Source: Paenibacillus mendelii (GTDB taxonomy: Bacteria; Bacillota; Bacilli; Paenibacillales; Paenibacillaceae). Taken from it: a stretch of 64,000 nucleotides of DNA. Below, one piece after another: positions 8,646 through 18,302 of this stretch. Below the pieces are notes generated by a model, which was not told the origin of the DNA, ran no database searches, and saw only the letters and a program-made list of their open reading frames with translations. The stretch covers positions 248,001-312,000 of the forward strand of contig NZ_JANHOF010000003.1 of NCBI RefSeq assembly GCF_024498075.1, written 5' to 3'. The translations under genes and the position numbers were made by a program. How positions within the stretch are numbered: position 1 is the stretch's first letter; every line of letters starts with the position of its first letter.

Positions 8646-8783
8646 CGTTAACTGAGCGGATAACGAATTAAGGGTATTTTTCCTTTTTATGTGAATATCA
8701 TGGGCGAACCTTGCTCTAGATGCCGCTAAGGAGTAAAGTGAAGTCAAGCTATCACCCGTGAACAGCTGCTTTGTGGATGGAGG

Positions 8784-8803
8784 ATCATCGCCGAATCGAT
8801 GAT
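8784..8803 (+). promoter_or_regulatory. inverted repeat in leader of aldehyde dehydrogenase gene
   Basis: ATCATCG-CCGAAT-CGATGAT, a perfect 7-bp inverted repeat 42 bp before the start codon. It could be an operator or an mRNA hairpin; no T run follows. Confidence 0.3.
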
Positions 8804-8844
8804 GGAGCAGGCTGCCTGCAATAACGTTCTGGAGGTCAAATACC

Positions 8845-10269
8845 ATGCTTAAGAAGCACTTATATATCAATGGGAAGTGGCAGGAAACACCCTCGTACGT
8901 GACGCTGAATTCCCCATATACCAATGATCCCATCGCCGAAGTGGCCGTCGCCGAACCGGCGGACGTCGAGGCGGCGATCGCAGCGGCCGTGAATGCAAGG
9001 CCTGTCATGCGGGCTATGCCGGCTCATCAGAGAGCCAGTGTTCTGGAGAAGCTGTGCAGGCTGATGGAAGAGAGAAGAAGCGAGGCTGCCGAGATGATTG
9101 CGCTTGAGGCGGCTAAGCCCATTAAAGCAGCTCTTGCGGAAGTGGATCGAACGATCCAGACGTATAAGTTCGCTGCCGAGGAAGCCAAGCGGATTCACGG
9201 CGAGACGATTCCGCTCGATGCGGCACCAGGGGGAGAAGGGCGGTTTGGCTATACCGCCAAGGAGCCGGTTGGCGTAGTAGGAGCTATTACGCCGTTCAAT
9301 TTCCCGATGAACTTGGTTGCGCATAAAGTCGGGCCTGCCATAGCGGCGGGCAATACCGTCGTGCTGAAGCCTGCGGAGCAGACGCCGCTATCCGCATATT
9401 TTATTTGCGAGCTGCTGGAGGAAGCGGGATTGCCGGCCGGCGTATTGAATGTCGTGACCGGGGATGGCAAACTGATCGGCGAGCAGATCGTATCCGATCC
9501 GAGGGTTAACTATATTTCGTTCACCGGCAGTCCGCGGGTTGGATTGCAGATACGTGAGAGGGCGGGCTTGAAGAGAGTTACGCTGGAGCTTGGTTCTAAC
9601 TCCGCGGTTATTATTGACAAGGATGCCGACATTGGCTCTATCGTGGCTCGCTCCATAGCCGGGGCCTTCTCGTACCAAGGACAGGTGTGCATATCGCTTC
9701 AGCGCATCTATGTAATGGAAGAACGCTATGAGGAATTCGTTGAGAAGTTTCTCTCCTCGATGCAAAGCTTGCGAGTAGGTAATCCGCTCCATGAGGATAC
9801 GGACGTATCTGCGCTTATTTCACAGCGAGACGTAGAGCGGGCGTTGTCTTGGATCGAGGAAGCGAAGGAACAAGGGGCTGTAGTGGCCGCAGGCGGAACT
9901 GCCGAGGGCAGTATTCTGCTGCCAACAGTACTTCTCCATGTTAACCCGTCTGCTCAAGTATCCTGCAAAGAGGTCTTTGCTCCGATCGTGCTGATTAACA
10001 AGGTGCAGTCGATCGATGAAGCGATCGCGCATGTGAACGATTCCTTATACGGCCTGCAGGCCGGCATCTATACATCCAATGTGAACACGGCAATGAATGC
10101 TGCGGAGCAGCTTCATGTGGGCGGCGTCATGATTAATGATATTCCCACCTTCCGGGTCGATCATATGCCATATGGCGGCGTGAAACAGAGCGGTGTCGGC
10201 CGCGAAGGCGTCAAATATGCAGTCGAGGAAATGCTGGAGACCAAGCTGATTATTTTCAACCGGAACTAA
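8845..10269 (+). CDS. aldehyde dehydrogenase family protein (lactaldehyde dehydrogenase-like)
   Basis: 474 residues, full-length ALDH fold. NAD(P)-dependent oxidation of an aldehyde to its acid. Seen: GAITPFNFPMNL with the oxyanion Asn, KPAEQTPLSA, FTGSPRVG, the general base Glu in LELGSNS (usual form ELGGK; GSN is typical of the lactaldehyde/phosphonoacetaldehyde/sulfolactaldehyde branch), and catalytic Cys in YQGQVCISLQR. A C-terminal segment MPYGGVKQSGVGREG closes the fold. Ribosome site CTGGAGGTC. The substrate is inferred from the branch-specific GQVCISLQRI motif and is uncertain. It may be linked with the AraC regulator downstream, but a 237-bp gap separates them. Confidence 0.85.
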   Translation: MLKKHLYINGKWQETPSYVTLNSPYTNDPIAEVAVAEPADVEAAIAAAVNARPVMRAMPAHQRASVLEKLCRLMEERRSEAAEMIALEAAKPIKAALAEVDRTIQTYKFAAEEAKRIHGETIPLDAAPGGEGRFGYTAKEPVGVVGAITPFNFPMNLVAHKVGPAIAAGNTVVLKPAEQTPLSAYFICELLEEAGLPAGVLNVVTGDGKLIGEQIVSDPRVNYISFTGSPRVGLQIRERAGLKRVTLELGSNSAVIIDKDADIGSIVARSIAGAFSYQGQVCISLQRIYVMEERYEEFVEKFLSSMQSLRVGNPLHEDTDVSALISQRDVERALSWIEEAKEQGAVVAAGGTAEGSILLPTVLLHVNPSAQVSCKEVFAPIVLINKVQSIDEAIAHVNDSLYGLQAGIYTSNVNTAMNAAEQLHVGGVMINDIPTFRVDHMPYGGVKQSGVGREGVKYAVEEMLETKLIIFNRN

Positions 10270-10506
10270 GTGAACCATAACCATTTTATTTCATATGTCC
10301 AATTACGAGGAAATTCTTATCGTGATTGGACTTTTTGCTGCATGTACGGAAACTGGAATTATCCGTCTGTTAATAAAGGATTACCCTGTCTGCATCTTGA
10401 ACATATAATCGACCATGAACATGCGACTTCCTTCATACAACTACGCTTTGATGCTTCTGGTAACGTTCTTCATGTTGAATGCGAATATGATTCTACGAGG
10501 AGAGGG

Positions 10507-11406
10507 ATGCAGATGCATGTCGAGATTCATTTTTCGGATATGTCCCACACGCTGCAAATTGTAGGCTGTCACTTTGGGGTCAAACCGGCGGGCTGGGAGT
10601 ATCCCCGGCATCATCACCACTTGTTCGAGATTATTTATTGTTGGGATGGTGCGGTGACCCTGATCGTGGACGATCACGAGATACGGATCAATTCCGGAGA
10701 CTTATTACTGCTCAAGCCCGGTGTGAAGCATCACTCCCGTAATGACTCCGCAGGACCTCATACCTTCTTTAATATTCATTTCAATATCGATGATTTAGAG
10801 CTCCGCAATTTACTTACCGCGTCTCCTTATCAGCATATGAAGCGTGAAAATGTGCACCAGACCCGGCTTCCGGCGTATATGGATGAAATTGAAAGCCTGC
10901 TGCAGCAGGGACTGCTGAATTCGGGCAATCATTATTGGATGGATGATGAAAGATTTATTACGTTACGGAGTATGGAGAAATTATCTCTGCAAGGTCACAT
11001 TCTACTCATCATGAAGGAAGTCATTTCATATGTGACCTCCGTAGTATTGGCTGACGATGAAGATGGGCATGCAGGCGGATCCACACTGCAAATCGATGTC
11101 GCGCATGAAATAGAAGCAAGGCTTCAAAGCGTGGATTGCTTCAAGGGGGTCATCGCTCAAATTGCGCAGGAGCAGAACATAAGCCGCAGTCATTGCCACA
11201 AAATATTTACGAGAGTATACGGCATGTCTCCGCGGCAATACTTGAGTCAGCTCAAGCTGAATCAAGCGAAGCTGCTGCTCCTTGGCTATGAGTTCACGAT
11301 CGAGGAGATTTCGAAGAAATTAGGCTTCTCCACAATCAGTCATTTCTCCCGGCAATTCAGAAGATGGACCGGTGTTTCTCCTAATCAATTCCGTCCGAAG
11401 CCGTAA
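10507..11406 (+). CDS. AraC family transcriptional regulator
   Basis: 299 residues. N-terminal cupin sensor: GWEYPRHHHHLFEIIYCWDG and GDLLLLKPGVKHHSR (about 25-85). C-terminal AraC DNA-binding domain: IAQEQNISRSHCHKIFTRVYGMSP then the second helix-turn-helix, EEISKKLGFSTISHFSRQFRRWTGVSPNQFR (about 205-299). The frame is open back to GTG 10270, but AGGAGAGGG directly precedes the ATG at 10507 and the sequence upstream lacks family resemblance, so 10507 is chosen. Likely controls a sugar-related gene; no obvious target except its neighbours. Confidence 0.88.
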   Translation: MQMHVEIHFSDMSHTLQIVGCHFGVKPAGWEYPRHHHHLFEIIYCWDGAVTLIVDDHEIRINSGDLLLLKPGVKHHSRNDSAGPHTFFNIHFNIDDLELRNLLTASPYQHMKRENVHQTRLPAYMDEIESLLQQGLLNSGNHYWMDDERFITLRSMEKLSLQGHILLIMKEVISYVTSVVLADDEDGHAGGSTLQIDVAHEIEARLQSVDCFKGVIAQIAQEQNISRSHCHKIFTRVYGMSPRQYLSQLKLNQAKLLLLGYEFTIEEISKKLGFSTISHFSRQFRRWTGVSPNQFRPKP

Positions 11407-11449
11407 CCGCGATGGAATGCTGCCGATAACCGATAGCATACCCGCCAAG

Positions 11450-11483
11450 CAGGCTGTTTCAAGAGAAACAGTCTGTTTTTTTT
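11450..11483 (+). terminator. intrinsic terminator
   Basis: CAGGCTGTTTC-AAGA-GAAACAGTCTG followed by eight T; strong terminator of the AraC gene. Confidence 0.85.
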
Positions 11484-11654
11484 GGCTACAAAAGGACAAA
11501 TAGATAACCGTTATGCCAATTGTATCTAAATATGCAATTTCTTATGATGGAAGTGAACATATCGGGGACGAAAAACAAGGAGGGAGAGAGTAACTGTGAA
11601 ATGTAAACGCTTTATTGCGGGAGGGAAACATAAATAGTCAGGGAGGGTTTGAGA

Positions 11655-14600
11655 ATGAAACGTCCATTCAAACGCGTGTTGTCACTGCTTCTGTCTATAA
11701 GTATGGCAATTGCAGCGGTGCTGCCGTCTAGTTCAACCGTGTCGGCTGCCGGCCCAGAGCCTGAGAGATCCGATATTGCCGGGCATTGGGCTGAACAGCC
11801 TATGAGCAGATGGATCGGCCAAGGCCTTCTCGAAGGGAATGGAGAGGGTCAATATAATCCGGATCGGACAGCTACACGAGCGGAATTCGTTGCGCTCATG
11901 AACCGTATCTTCCGAATTGTTCAGCCTTCAGCGGACAAGCCGTTCACGGATGTGAAATCGGATGCCTGGTACGCGGATGCGGTCAGTAAAATCTATCAAG
12001 CAGGCATTATTGAAGGTGTGGGCGAAGGCAAGTTCAAACCGGATGCGTTCATCACGAGGGAGGATGCTGCGGTCATCGTAGCAAGAGCCTTCCGGATTGA
12101 TTTCGATCGTTCGGGAACGGATTCAGGAACTGCCGCAGGATTTGCGGACTATAAGCAAATCTCTGCCTATGCGCTTGAAGCTGTGGCGGCCTTGCATGTG
12201 GGTGGCTACATGAAGGGGCGTGATAACCGGCAGTTTGCTCCTAAAGCCAAGATCACCCGTGCCGAAATCGTTCAACTGATCGATAATGTGATGGGTACGC
12301 TTATTAACAAGCCGGGATCGTATAGCACGCAAGCGGCCGGGAATATGGTCGTAAATACGGATGGCGTAACAATTAAAGAGCTTGTCATTCCTGGAGACTT
12401 GTACATCACTCAGGGTGTCGGTGAAGGAGAACTGACACTGGATGGGGTGACTGTCGAAGGAACGACATATGTGCTAGGCGGTGGTAAAAACAGCATTAAG
12501 GTGCGGAATTCCACGTTGAAAGGTCCCCTAATCGTACAAAAATGGAATGCAGAGGTTCGGGTGGCGGCATCGGGAACGACGGAAATACCGCAAACCGTCA
12601 TGCTGTCCGGAGGCATTCTCGAGGAGGAAGAACTTACAGACGATGCGGAAGGCTTTGATCAGGTGGAGATTCGTTTGCCGCAAGGTGCAGCCTTGAAGAA
12701 TATTACGCTGATAGGACTGTTTAATAAAGTATGGAATAGAACGCCTGGATCTATATTCATGTTTCCGTTAAATACCATCATACGTGCTATCGTCTTCGAT
12801 GAAGCGGCAGAAGCAGCAGGAGATGGGGTTATTGAGCAGGCCGACCTTAATGCTGCCGGCGTGAAATTAAATAAGTGGCCCAAGGGGATAACCTTCGCCA
12901 AAGGCGTAACGGCGTCTATCGCGGGTGAAATCGTATCGGAAGATAACCGCGTCGCCCCTTCTGGATTTGGAGGTGCGATTGTAATCCCGACACCGGAAGA
13001 TCCCGGAGAAAAGGCGGCATCTATCGTTAAAGCCGGGCAGCCGAATGCAGATATTATCGTCAGTCCGGCTGCGGGGCAGTTGGAGAAGCTGGCAGCATCC
13101 GAATTGCAAAGCGCCATCAAGATGGTGAGCGGGGCGGAACTGCCGGTTATCGCAGGCGATGTCACGAATCCGGTCAGTGTAGTCCTGGATCAAAGTATGC
13201 TGAATGTGATCAAGAGCGGCGATTATCCGCTGGAGATTCAGCTCATTAATAATAGCCGTGTTTCAAAGCGTATCCATCTGCTTCAGACGAGTGGAAGCCC
13301 GATCAGTCTTTCTATGCCAGGGGAGATCGTACTGGAGGCGGGACAGATCCAATCCGTGGAGGTCACGGTAACGGTCTCTCGGGAGGGGGTTAGTGGCGTT
13401 TATGCGGCTGAAATTCAGGTCAGCGTGGATGGCCGACAATTCAAGACGCTGGATCTTACCGTAAATCTGAACCGCAATCTGATTATGAACGACAGTTTGG
13501 AGAATCTGAGCGAGGGCGCTGTCATGCCGGATGGATGGTACTCGCCGGCCGGAGTCGGCTCTTCAGATGATCGTGAAGCCCACACAGGCAGCCGATCGCT
13601 AAGAATGGATCTGGGCAGCAACGAGTATACGCATGTCCGGACAGATCATGAGGTGTGGCTGAAGGAGGGCCGGGAATATGTACTCACTGCCTGGGTAAAA
13701 GGCACGGCACCCGGACAGAGAATGCTGATCAGCATTGCGATGCCGGCTGGCGGGGATTCATTAAGCCAGAAGCAGCAGCAGTTTAGTATCAGTGATGAAT
13801 GGCAGAAAATCGAGATGACGTATACGCCGGATGCGGCACATACGACTTCCTTTAACTGGATTCACTTCATGATCGCTATTGGTACGGAGACGATGTGGAT
13901 CGACGATGTATCCATGAGCGAGGTTGAACAAGTAGAGCCGGTTCAACGTGATCCGGATCGGATTGGGAACTCGAGCAGCGGCGAGGAAGCAAGAGCAGCG
14001 GCAGCTGGCGAGCGTAAGCAGATCATACTGGGAACGCCTGCCTCCTTCCCGGAATTACAGACGAAGTATGCCAACGACATGGCCGACCTGAATAACTCGG
14101 ACGGTTTTGCAATCCGCCAGGAGGGGAACCGGATTTATATCATCGGATCTGAGCCCAAAGGTGTCCTGAATGGCGTATACGACTTTATGGAGAAGAATGC
14201 GGAAGTATACTGGACACGTTCCGTGGAATCCGGAACGCTCTACAAGCCGCAATCCACGATAACGGCGGCCAAGGTCGATTATCGGGAGAAGTCCCCCTTT
14301 GCTGTGCGCGGATGGCATCTTACAGGCTACGGTGCAAACGGTGACTATCATTCCGATCTAGAGACGGAGAAGATGATGGCACGCAATAAATTAAACGCCA
14401 AGTTTGCCGAGACAGGCAATTTGCAGCAATGGCAGAGGTATGAAAGCACGGGACTGAAAGCTTTTAATCTCGGACATAATCTGGAGTTTTGGCTCCCGAA
14501 TGAGCTTTACTTCGCGGATCATCCCGATTACTACAATGTGGACACCAATGGAAATTACGTTCCAGTGTCGCAGCAAACGCAGCTGAATTTCTACCATCCT

Positions 14601-16172
14601 GATTTGCCTGGCGTTTTCGCGGGGAGGATTAATCAGTTCTTGAATAATCAGTCCATTGAATATGTGGGCATCGGTATTAACGATACGCATAATTTCAATC
14701 AGGGCGAGCTGAGCAAACAGCCATTTGTTACGAAGGACGGTATTGTCGTTCAGCCGGATGATCCTGCCTATAAGTCAACGATATTCTTCAACTTTCTCAA
14801 TCAAGTCGCAGCAGAGGTGAAGACAGCACATTCGAATGTTAAAATTGTAACCTTTGCATATTTCTTCACGGATGTGCCGCCGCTTGTAGAGGTGGAGGAT
14901 AATATCGTGGTTGTGATGGCACCGGCGACTGAGGATGAGCGGTCACCTTTCAATTCGAGTGATGAACAAAATCCTAATTATGAATACAAGCTCAAGCTGG
15001 AAAAGTGGGCTGAAAAAACAAAAAATGTTGTGATGTATAATTATTACGGCTGCTGCTACTCCCATTCCTACGAAAGACCAATCGCGGAGAAGGTGCAGGC
15101 GGACGTCCGATATTACAGGGATTTGGGCATTATGGGGATGATGCCGGAAGGTATTGTAGATAATGGCATTCAGGCGGGTACCGGCATGCAAATGTTTGAA
15201 GCCGTAGCGCCGAACTGGGGCGTCAATGCCTTGCAATTCTGGCTCATCCATAAGCTGTTCTGGAATCCTGATGCGGATTTAGACGCGCTGAAGGCTTCAT
15301 TCCTGCAGAAGGCCTATGGCAGCGCCGCACCTGCCATGAAGCAGTATTACGCGCTTATCGAGCAAGGCTGGAATTATGACCAGCAGGTGATTAACTGGTA
15401 CTCCAGCGAAAGCCAATTAATCGGGAAGTACATCATCGAAGCCGGGATCAAGGATGCGGCCCAGACTGCGCTTGATGAAGCCTGGAGGCTGGCGGATGAC
15501 AAGGCAAAGGCGAGAATAGAGCCGATTAAAAAAACGTTCGAGGTGATGACGTATTTAATTGGAGAGCTTCCCGATCTTTCGGCCAATGCAGTCAAGACGA
15601 CGGCCAGCAAAGAAACGATACTGCAATCGCTGGATTTCAGCCAAGGACCGTGGACTAGCGCTGAACCGTTCAATGACTTCAGGGTCATGAAAACCAGGGA
15701 GGAGGTACCGGTCGAGACCAAAGTATATCTGCTGTGGGACGAGGAGAACCTGTATGTCGGGTATGAGAATTTCGATGATGATGTATCAAAAATGATCGTA
15801 AGCGACGATGCGCCGGGATCCTGGTGGACCAGCGGTGCCGATGACTCCGTGGAAACCTATGTTACGGGCGATATTGAGGGAGACTTCTACGCCTTCTTCT
15901 CCAACCCGAAAGCGGTTCATTTTGCTTACAAAAAAGGAGTGCGGCCTTCGCCTGAGACCGTGTGGGAAACAAACGCTTCGACGGGAACGGATCGCTGGAA
16001 TGTGGTTCAAGTCATTCCATTCGCCAGTATCGGCGTTGATATTCATACAACGGACACGCTAATGGGATTCTTCTTCAGAAATTATCATGGCATGACCGGA
16101 TTTTTCGGCTGGGGCGGGGGCTCGGTCTGGCAGTCCTCCGATTTTAACCCGATCCATCTCATCGAACCATAA
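11655..16172 (+). CDS. SLH-domain surface protein with DUF4838 glycosidase-like core
   Basis: 1505 residues, secreted and wall-attached. Signal peptide 1-31. Three SLH motifs (about 38-82, 98-142, 160-203; e.g. DIAGHWAEQPMSRWIGQGL, TRAEFVALMNR, ITREDAAVIVARAF, ITRAEIVQLID) bind pyruvylated wall polymer. Next a beta-rich region with VNTDGVTIKELVIPGDLYIT, a GH67-N-like region (about 455-500), and a jelly-roll CBM-like domain (about 612-760, MPDGWYSPAGVG...REAHTGSRSLRMDL). The DUF4838 core spans about 800-1170 (RGWHLTGYG, WLPNELYFADHPDYY, MMPEGIVDNG). A CBM9-like domain (about 1315-1505) ends the protein. DUF4838 proteins resemble alpha-glucuronidases. GGGAGGG is 7 nt before ATG 11655; the TTG at 11649 would sit on it. 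Confidence 0.9.
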   Translation: MKRPFKRVLSLLLSISMAIAAVLPSSSTVSAAGPEPERSDIAGHWAEQPMSRWIGQGLLEGNGEGQYNPDRTATRAEFVALMNRIFRIVQPSADKPFTDVKSDAWYADAVSKIYQAGIIEGVGEGKFKPDAFITREDAAVIVARAFRIDFDRSGTDSGTAAGFADYKQISAYALEAVAALHVGGYMKGRDNRQFAPKAKITRAEIVQLIDNVMGTLINKPGSYSTQAAGNMVVNTDGVTIKELVIPGDLYITQGVGEGELTLDGVTVEGTTYVLGGGKNSIKVRNSTLKGPLIVQKWNAEVRVAASGTTEIPQTVMLSGGILEEEELTDDAEGFDQVEIRLPQGAALKNITLIGLFNKVWNRTPGSIFMFPLNTIIRAIVFDEAAEAAGDGVIEQADLNAAGVKLNKWPKGITFAKGVTASIAGEIVSEDNRVAPSGFGGAIVIPTPEDPGEKAASIVKAGQPNADIIVSPAAGQLEKLAASELQSAIKMVSGAELPVIAGDVTNPVSVVLDQSMLNVIKSGDYPLEIQLINNSRVSKRIHLLQTSGSPISLSMPGEIVLEAGQIQSVEVTVTVSREGVSGVYAAEIQVSVDGRQFKTLDLTVNLNRNLIMNDSLENLSEGAVMPDGWYSPAGVGSSDDREAHTGSRSLRMDLGSNEYTHVRTDHEVWLKEGREYVLTAWVKGTAPGQRMLISIAMPAGGDSLSQKQQQFSISDEWQKIEMTYTPDAAHTTSFNWIHFMIAIGTETMWIDDVSMSEVEQVEPVQRDPDRIGNSSSGEEARAAAAGERKQIILGTPASFPELQTKYANDMADLNNSDGFAIRQEGNRIYIIGSEPKGVLNGVYDFMEKNAEVYWTRSVESGTLYKPQSTITAAKVDYREKSPFAVRGWHLTGYGANGDYHSDLETEKMMARNKLNAKFAETGNLQQWQRYESTGLKAFNLGHNLEFWLPNELYFADHPDYYNVDTNGNYVPVSQQTQLNFYHPDLPGVFAGRINQFLNNQSIEYVGIGINDTHNFNQGELSKQPFVTKDGIVVQPDDPAYKSTIFFNFLNQVAAEVKTAHSNVKIVTFAYFFTDVPPLVEVEDNIVVVMAPATEDERSPFNSSDEQNPNYEYKLKLEKWAEKTKNVVMYNYYGCCYSHSYERPIAEKVQADVRYYRDLGIMGMMPEGIVDNGIQAGTGMQMFEAVAPNWGVNALQFWLIHKLFWNPDADLDALKASFLQKAYGSAAPAMKQYYALIEQGWNYDQQVINWYSSESQLIGKYIIEAGIKDAAQTALDEAWRLADDKAKARIEPIKKTFEVMTYLIGELPDLSANAVKTTASKETILQSLDFSQGPWTSAEPFNDFRVMKTREEVPVETKVYLLWDEENLYVGYENFDDDVSKMIVSDDAPGSWWTSGADDSVETYVTGDIEGDFYAFFSNPKAVHFAYKKGVRPSPETVWETNASTGTDRWNVVQVIPFASIGVDIHTTDTLMGFFFRNYHGMTGFFGWGGGSVWQSSDFNPIHLIEP

Positions 16173-16179
16173 AGCATGC

Positions 16180-16214
16180 ACAGCCGTCCCGGCTCACAGA
16201 AGCGGGGCGGCTTT
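16180..16214 (+). terminator. intrinsic terminator
   Basis: AGCCGTCCCGG ... GGGGCGGCTTTCTT: GC-rich stem with loop of about 12 nt after the SLH protein stop. Confidence 0.6.
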
Positions 16215-16274
16215 CTTCATGGCGGGATCCGGAAATTTCCGTATGCCTGGACGCAGACACGAGCTTCGCCCCTC

Positions 16275-16303
16275 TTTTCAAATGGAATCACAACGGCTAT
16301 AGT
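16275..16303 (+). promoter_or_regulatory. candidate promoter of the YesM/YesN operon
   Basis: TTTTCA (16275-16280), 17-bp spacer, TATAGT (16298-16303) in the 297-bp gap before the kinase gene. The rest of that gap (16304-16511) shows no convincing gene or structure. Confidence 0.4.
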
Positions 16304-16511
16304 AAGGCGTAACCAAGCTCGGGAACGATATCGCTGCTTACTTTCTGGAGGGAGAGCGCTTCCTTCCTGTGTCTGATCCTATTCAAGCAGCATCATTCAT
16401 AAGATAGCTCCACTTCGATCGGCCATGCCGAGCCGAGCTATTTCGTGATGCCATTGCTGACAAACACCGGGTACGGCCATGCCGGACAACAGCTGAAAGG
16501 AATGCCACAAC

Positions 16512-18302
16512 ATGAAAATTTTCAACATCCGCCGAACGGTCCTCGCGAATCTGGTTGCCATCTTTATTGTTCTGAACGTCCCCGTCTATATTATGAATTT
16601 CTACATCACCCAGCATGCCGAGCAAAATATATTAAAACGTTCGACAGACGCGATCGGCTCGAACGCACGCTATTTTCTGGACAGCTTCGAAACCGAGATT
16701 CAGCGGATCGACCGGTTGAAGAATGAATATTTGAGCAATGAAGAATTTCTTCAGCTGGCCATAGAAGGGCCGTATTTGGATCCCTATACCAAGAATTCGC
16801 TCATTCTGTCGGTGAAAGACAAGCTGGCCCTTCTGAAGACGTCCAGCACATTCGTCAAGGATGTAAAGGTGTACTTCCCTAATCTGCAGCGCGGCGTCTT
16901 TGCAAGCAGCTACGAGAACCAGATCGCGAAGGAAGATGTGCGAAGAATGCTGGGGTCCTATAAAGACAAATCGATGCTGCATACGTCCCGGACCGGACTT
17001 GCGTTAGGCGGGCTCTATCCGGTCCCCTTGACGGATGACAATTTCATTCATTCGATCGAAATCGAATTGTCCGAGCCAAGCATCAAGAAGATGCTCGCGA
17101 ACATTGGGAGCACAGACAACCATCAGAGTGGCGTTGCCATTCTGTATAATCCGAAAGGACATTGGAGCGTCTCGAATCATGCCGAGTGGCAGGAGAGCAC
17201 CCGACTGTCGGCCTTAACGGATGCGGTTAAGCAGGGGGGCGAGCCGAAGGGGGATTACGTGATTGCCGATGTCGAACGGGAGAGCTATATGATTATGCAC
17301 GAGAAATCGGACATCCTCGGCGTCGAACTGCTCGTAGCCGTACCGGAAGCGGAATTCACGGGGATGCTAAGCCGTTATAGCTATATGCTGTACTCGATTC
17401 TGGTCGTGTCCCTGCTATTCGTCCTGCTGTTCGCCTATTGGATCTACCGGCTGATTCATCAACCGTTTCAACGGCTGATGGCTGGACTAAGACGAATCGA
17501 GCAGGGAGATTTCGAGACCGTCCTCAGCACGCGCAAGGGAGACGAGTTCTCCATTGTATACCGGCAGTTCAATTCTATGGCCAGCCGTCTCAAAACGTTG
17601 ATCCAGGAAGTATATGAACACAAGATTAGGCTGCAGCTGTCGGAGCTGAAGCAGCTTCAATCGCAAATTAATCCGCACTTTCTCTATAACAGCTATTATG
17701 TCATCTACCGGCTTGCCCAGCGGCATGACGTGGAGCAGGTCGCCGAATATACGCGCTATCTGGGCGATTACTTCAAGTATATTACCCGGAATGCCTCAGA
17801 GATGGTTGCGCTTGCCGACGAAATGAACCATGCCGATGCCTATATTCGAATCCAGATGCTAAGGTTCTCCAACCGGATCAAGACCGACACGGAGCCTCTT
17901 CCGGAAGAGATCGGCAAGCTGCAGGTGCCGAAGCTCCTGATCCAGCCTCTCATCGAGAATGCTTACACGCATGGGGTGGAGAGCAAGCTGCGGGACGGTT
18001 ATGTCCGGCTGTCGTTTACACGGACGGATCAGGATCTCCATATCATCATCGAAGACAATGGAGAAGGCCTCTCCGATGGAGCCTTGGGAGAGCTTCGCGA
18101 ACGGCTTAGCCTGATGAATGAAGATAACACGGTTGACGAGACGACAGGGATGCTGAACGTTCATAAGAGGCTGCAGTTGAAATACGGTAGCCCATACGGC
18201 TTATCCGCTGAGCGAAGCGGACTTGGCGGGTTGAAGATCGTGATGATGATTCCTCTCACAATAGATAACATGCATGAAGCAAGGAGTGAACGCGATGTAT
18301 AA
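16512..18302 (+). CDS. YesM-type sensor histidine kinase
   Basis: 596 residues. Membrane sensor for an extracellular sugar signal, partner of the regulator encoded immediately downstream. Seen: transmembrane helix about 9-32; extracytoplasmic sensor about 33-290; second helix (MLYSILVVSLLFVLLFAYWIY); HAMP linker (PFQRLMAGLRRIEQGDF, DEFSIVYRQFNSMASRL); His_kinase domain with the phospho-acceptor His in LQSQINPHFLYNSYY; HATPase with LIQPLIENAYTHG and EDNGEGL. The gene overlaps the regulator start by 8 bp, so translation is probably coupled. In Firmicutes such pairs control adjacent LplABC-type sugar uptake operons, which fits the genes at 20.0-24.7 kb. Confidence 0.9.
   Translation: MKIFNIRRTVLANLVAIFIVLNVPVYIMNFYITQHAEQNILKRSTDAIGSNARYFLDSFETEIQRIDRLKNEYLSNEEFLQLAIEGPYLDPYTKNSLILSVKDKLALLKTSSTFVKDVKVYFPNLQRGVFASSYENQIAKEDVRRMLGSYKDKSMLHTSRTGLALGGLYPVPLTDDNFIHSIEIELSEPSIKKMLANIGSTDNHQSGVAILYNPKGHWSVSNHAEWQESTRLSALTDAVKQGGEPKGDYVIADVERESYMIMHEKSDILGVELLVAVPEAEFTGMLSRYSYMLYSILVVSLLFVLLFAYWIYRLIHQPFQRLMAGLRRIEQGDFETVLSTRKGDEFSIVYRQFNSMASRLKTLIQEVYEHKIRLQLSELKQLQSQINPHFLYNSYYVIYRLAQRHDVEQVAEYTRYLGDYFKYITRNASEMVALADEMNHADAYIRIQMLRFSNRIKTDTEPLPEEIGKLQVPKLLIQPLIENAYTHGVESKLRDGYVRLSFTRTDQDLHIIIEDNGEGLSDGALGELRERLSLMNEDNTVDETTGMLNVHKRLQLKYGSPYGLSAERSGLGGLKIVMMIPLTIDNMHEARSERDV

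Noticed and set aside
10270-10506. N-terminal extension of the AraC gene from GTG 10270
   Set aside because: No ribosome site and no domain resemblance; AGGAGAGGG marks the start at 10507. A TATAAT at 10404-10409 suggests this stretch is promoter region.
16176-16376. Small ORF between the SLH protein and the kinase gene
   Set aside because: Begins inside a terminator hairpin and has no ribosome site.
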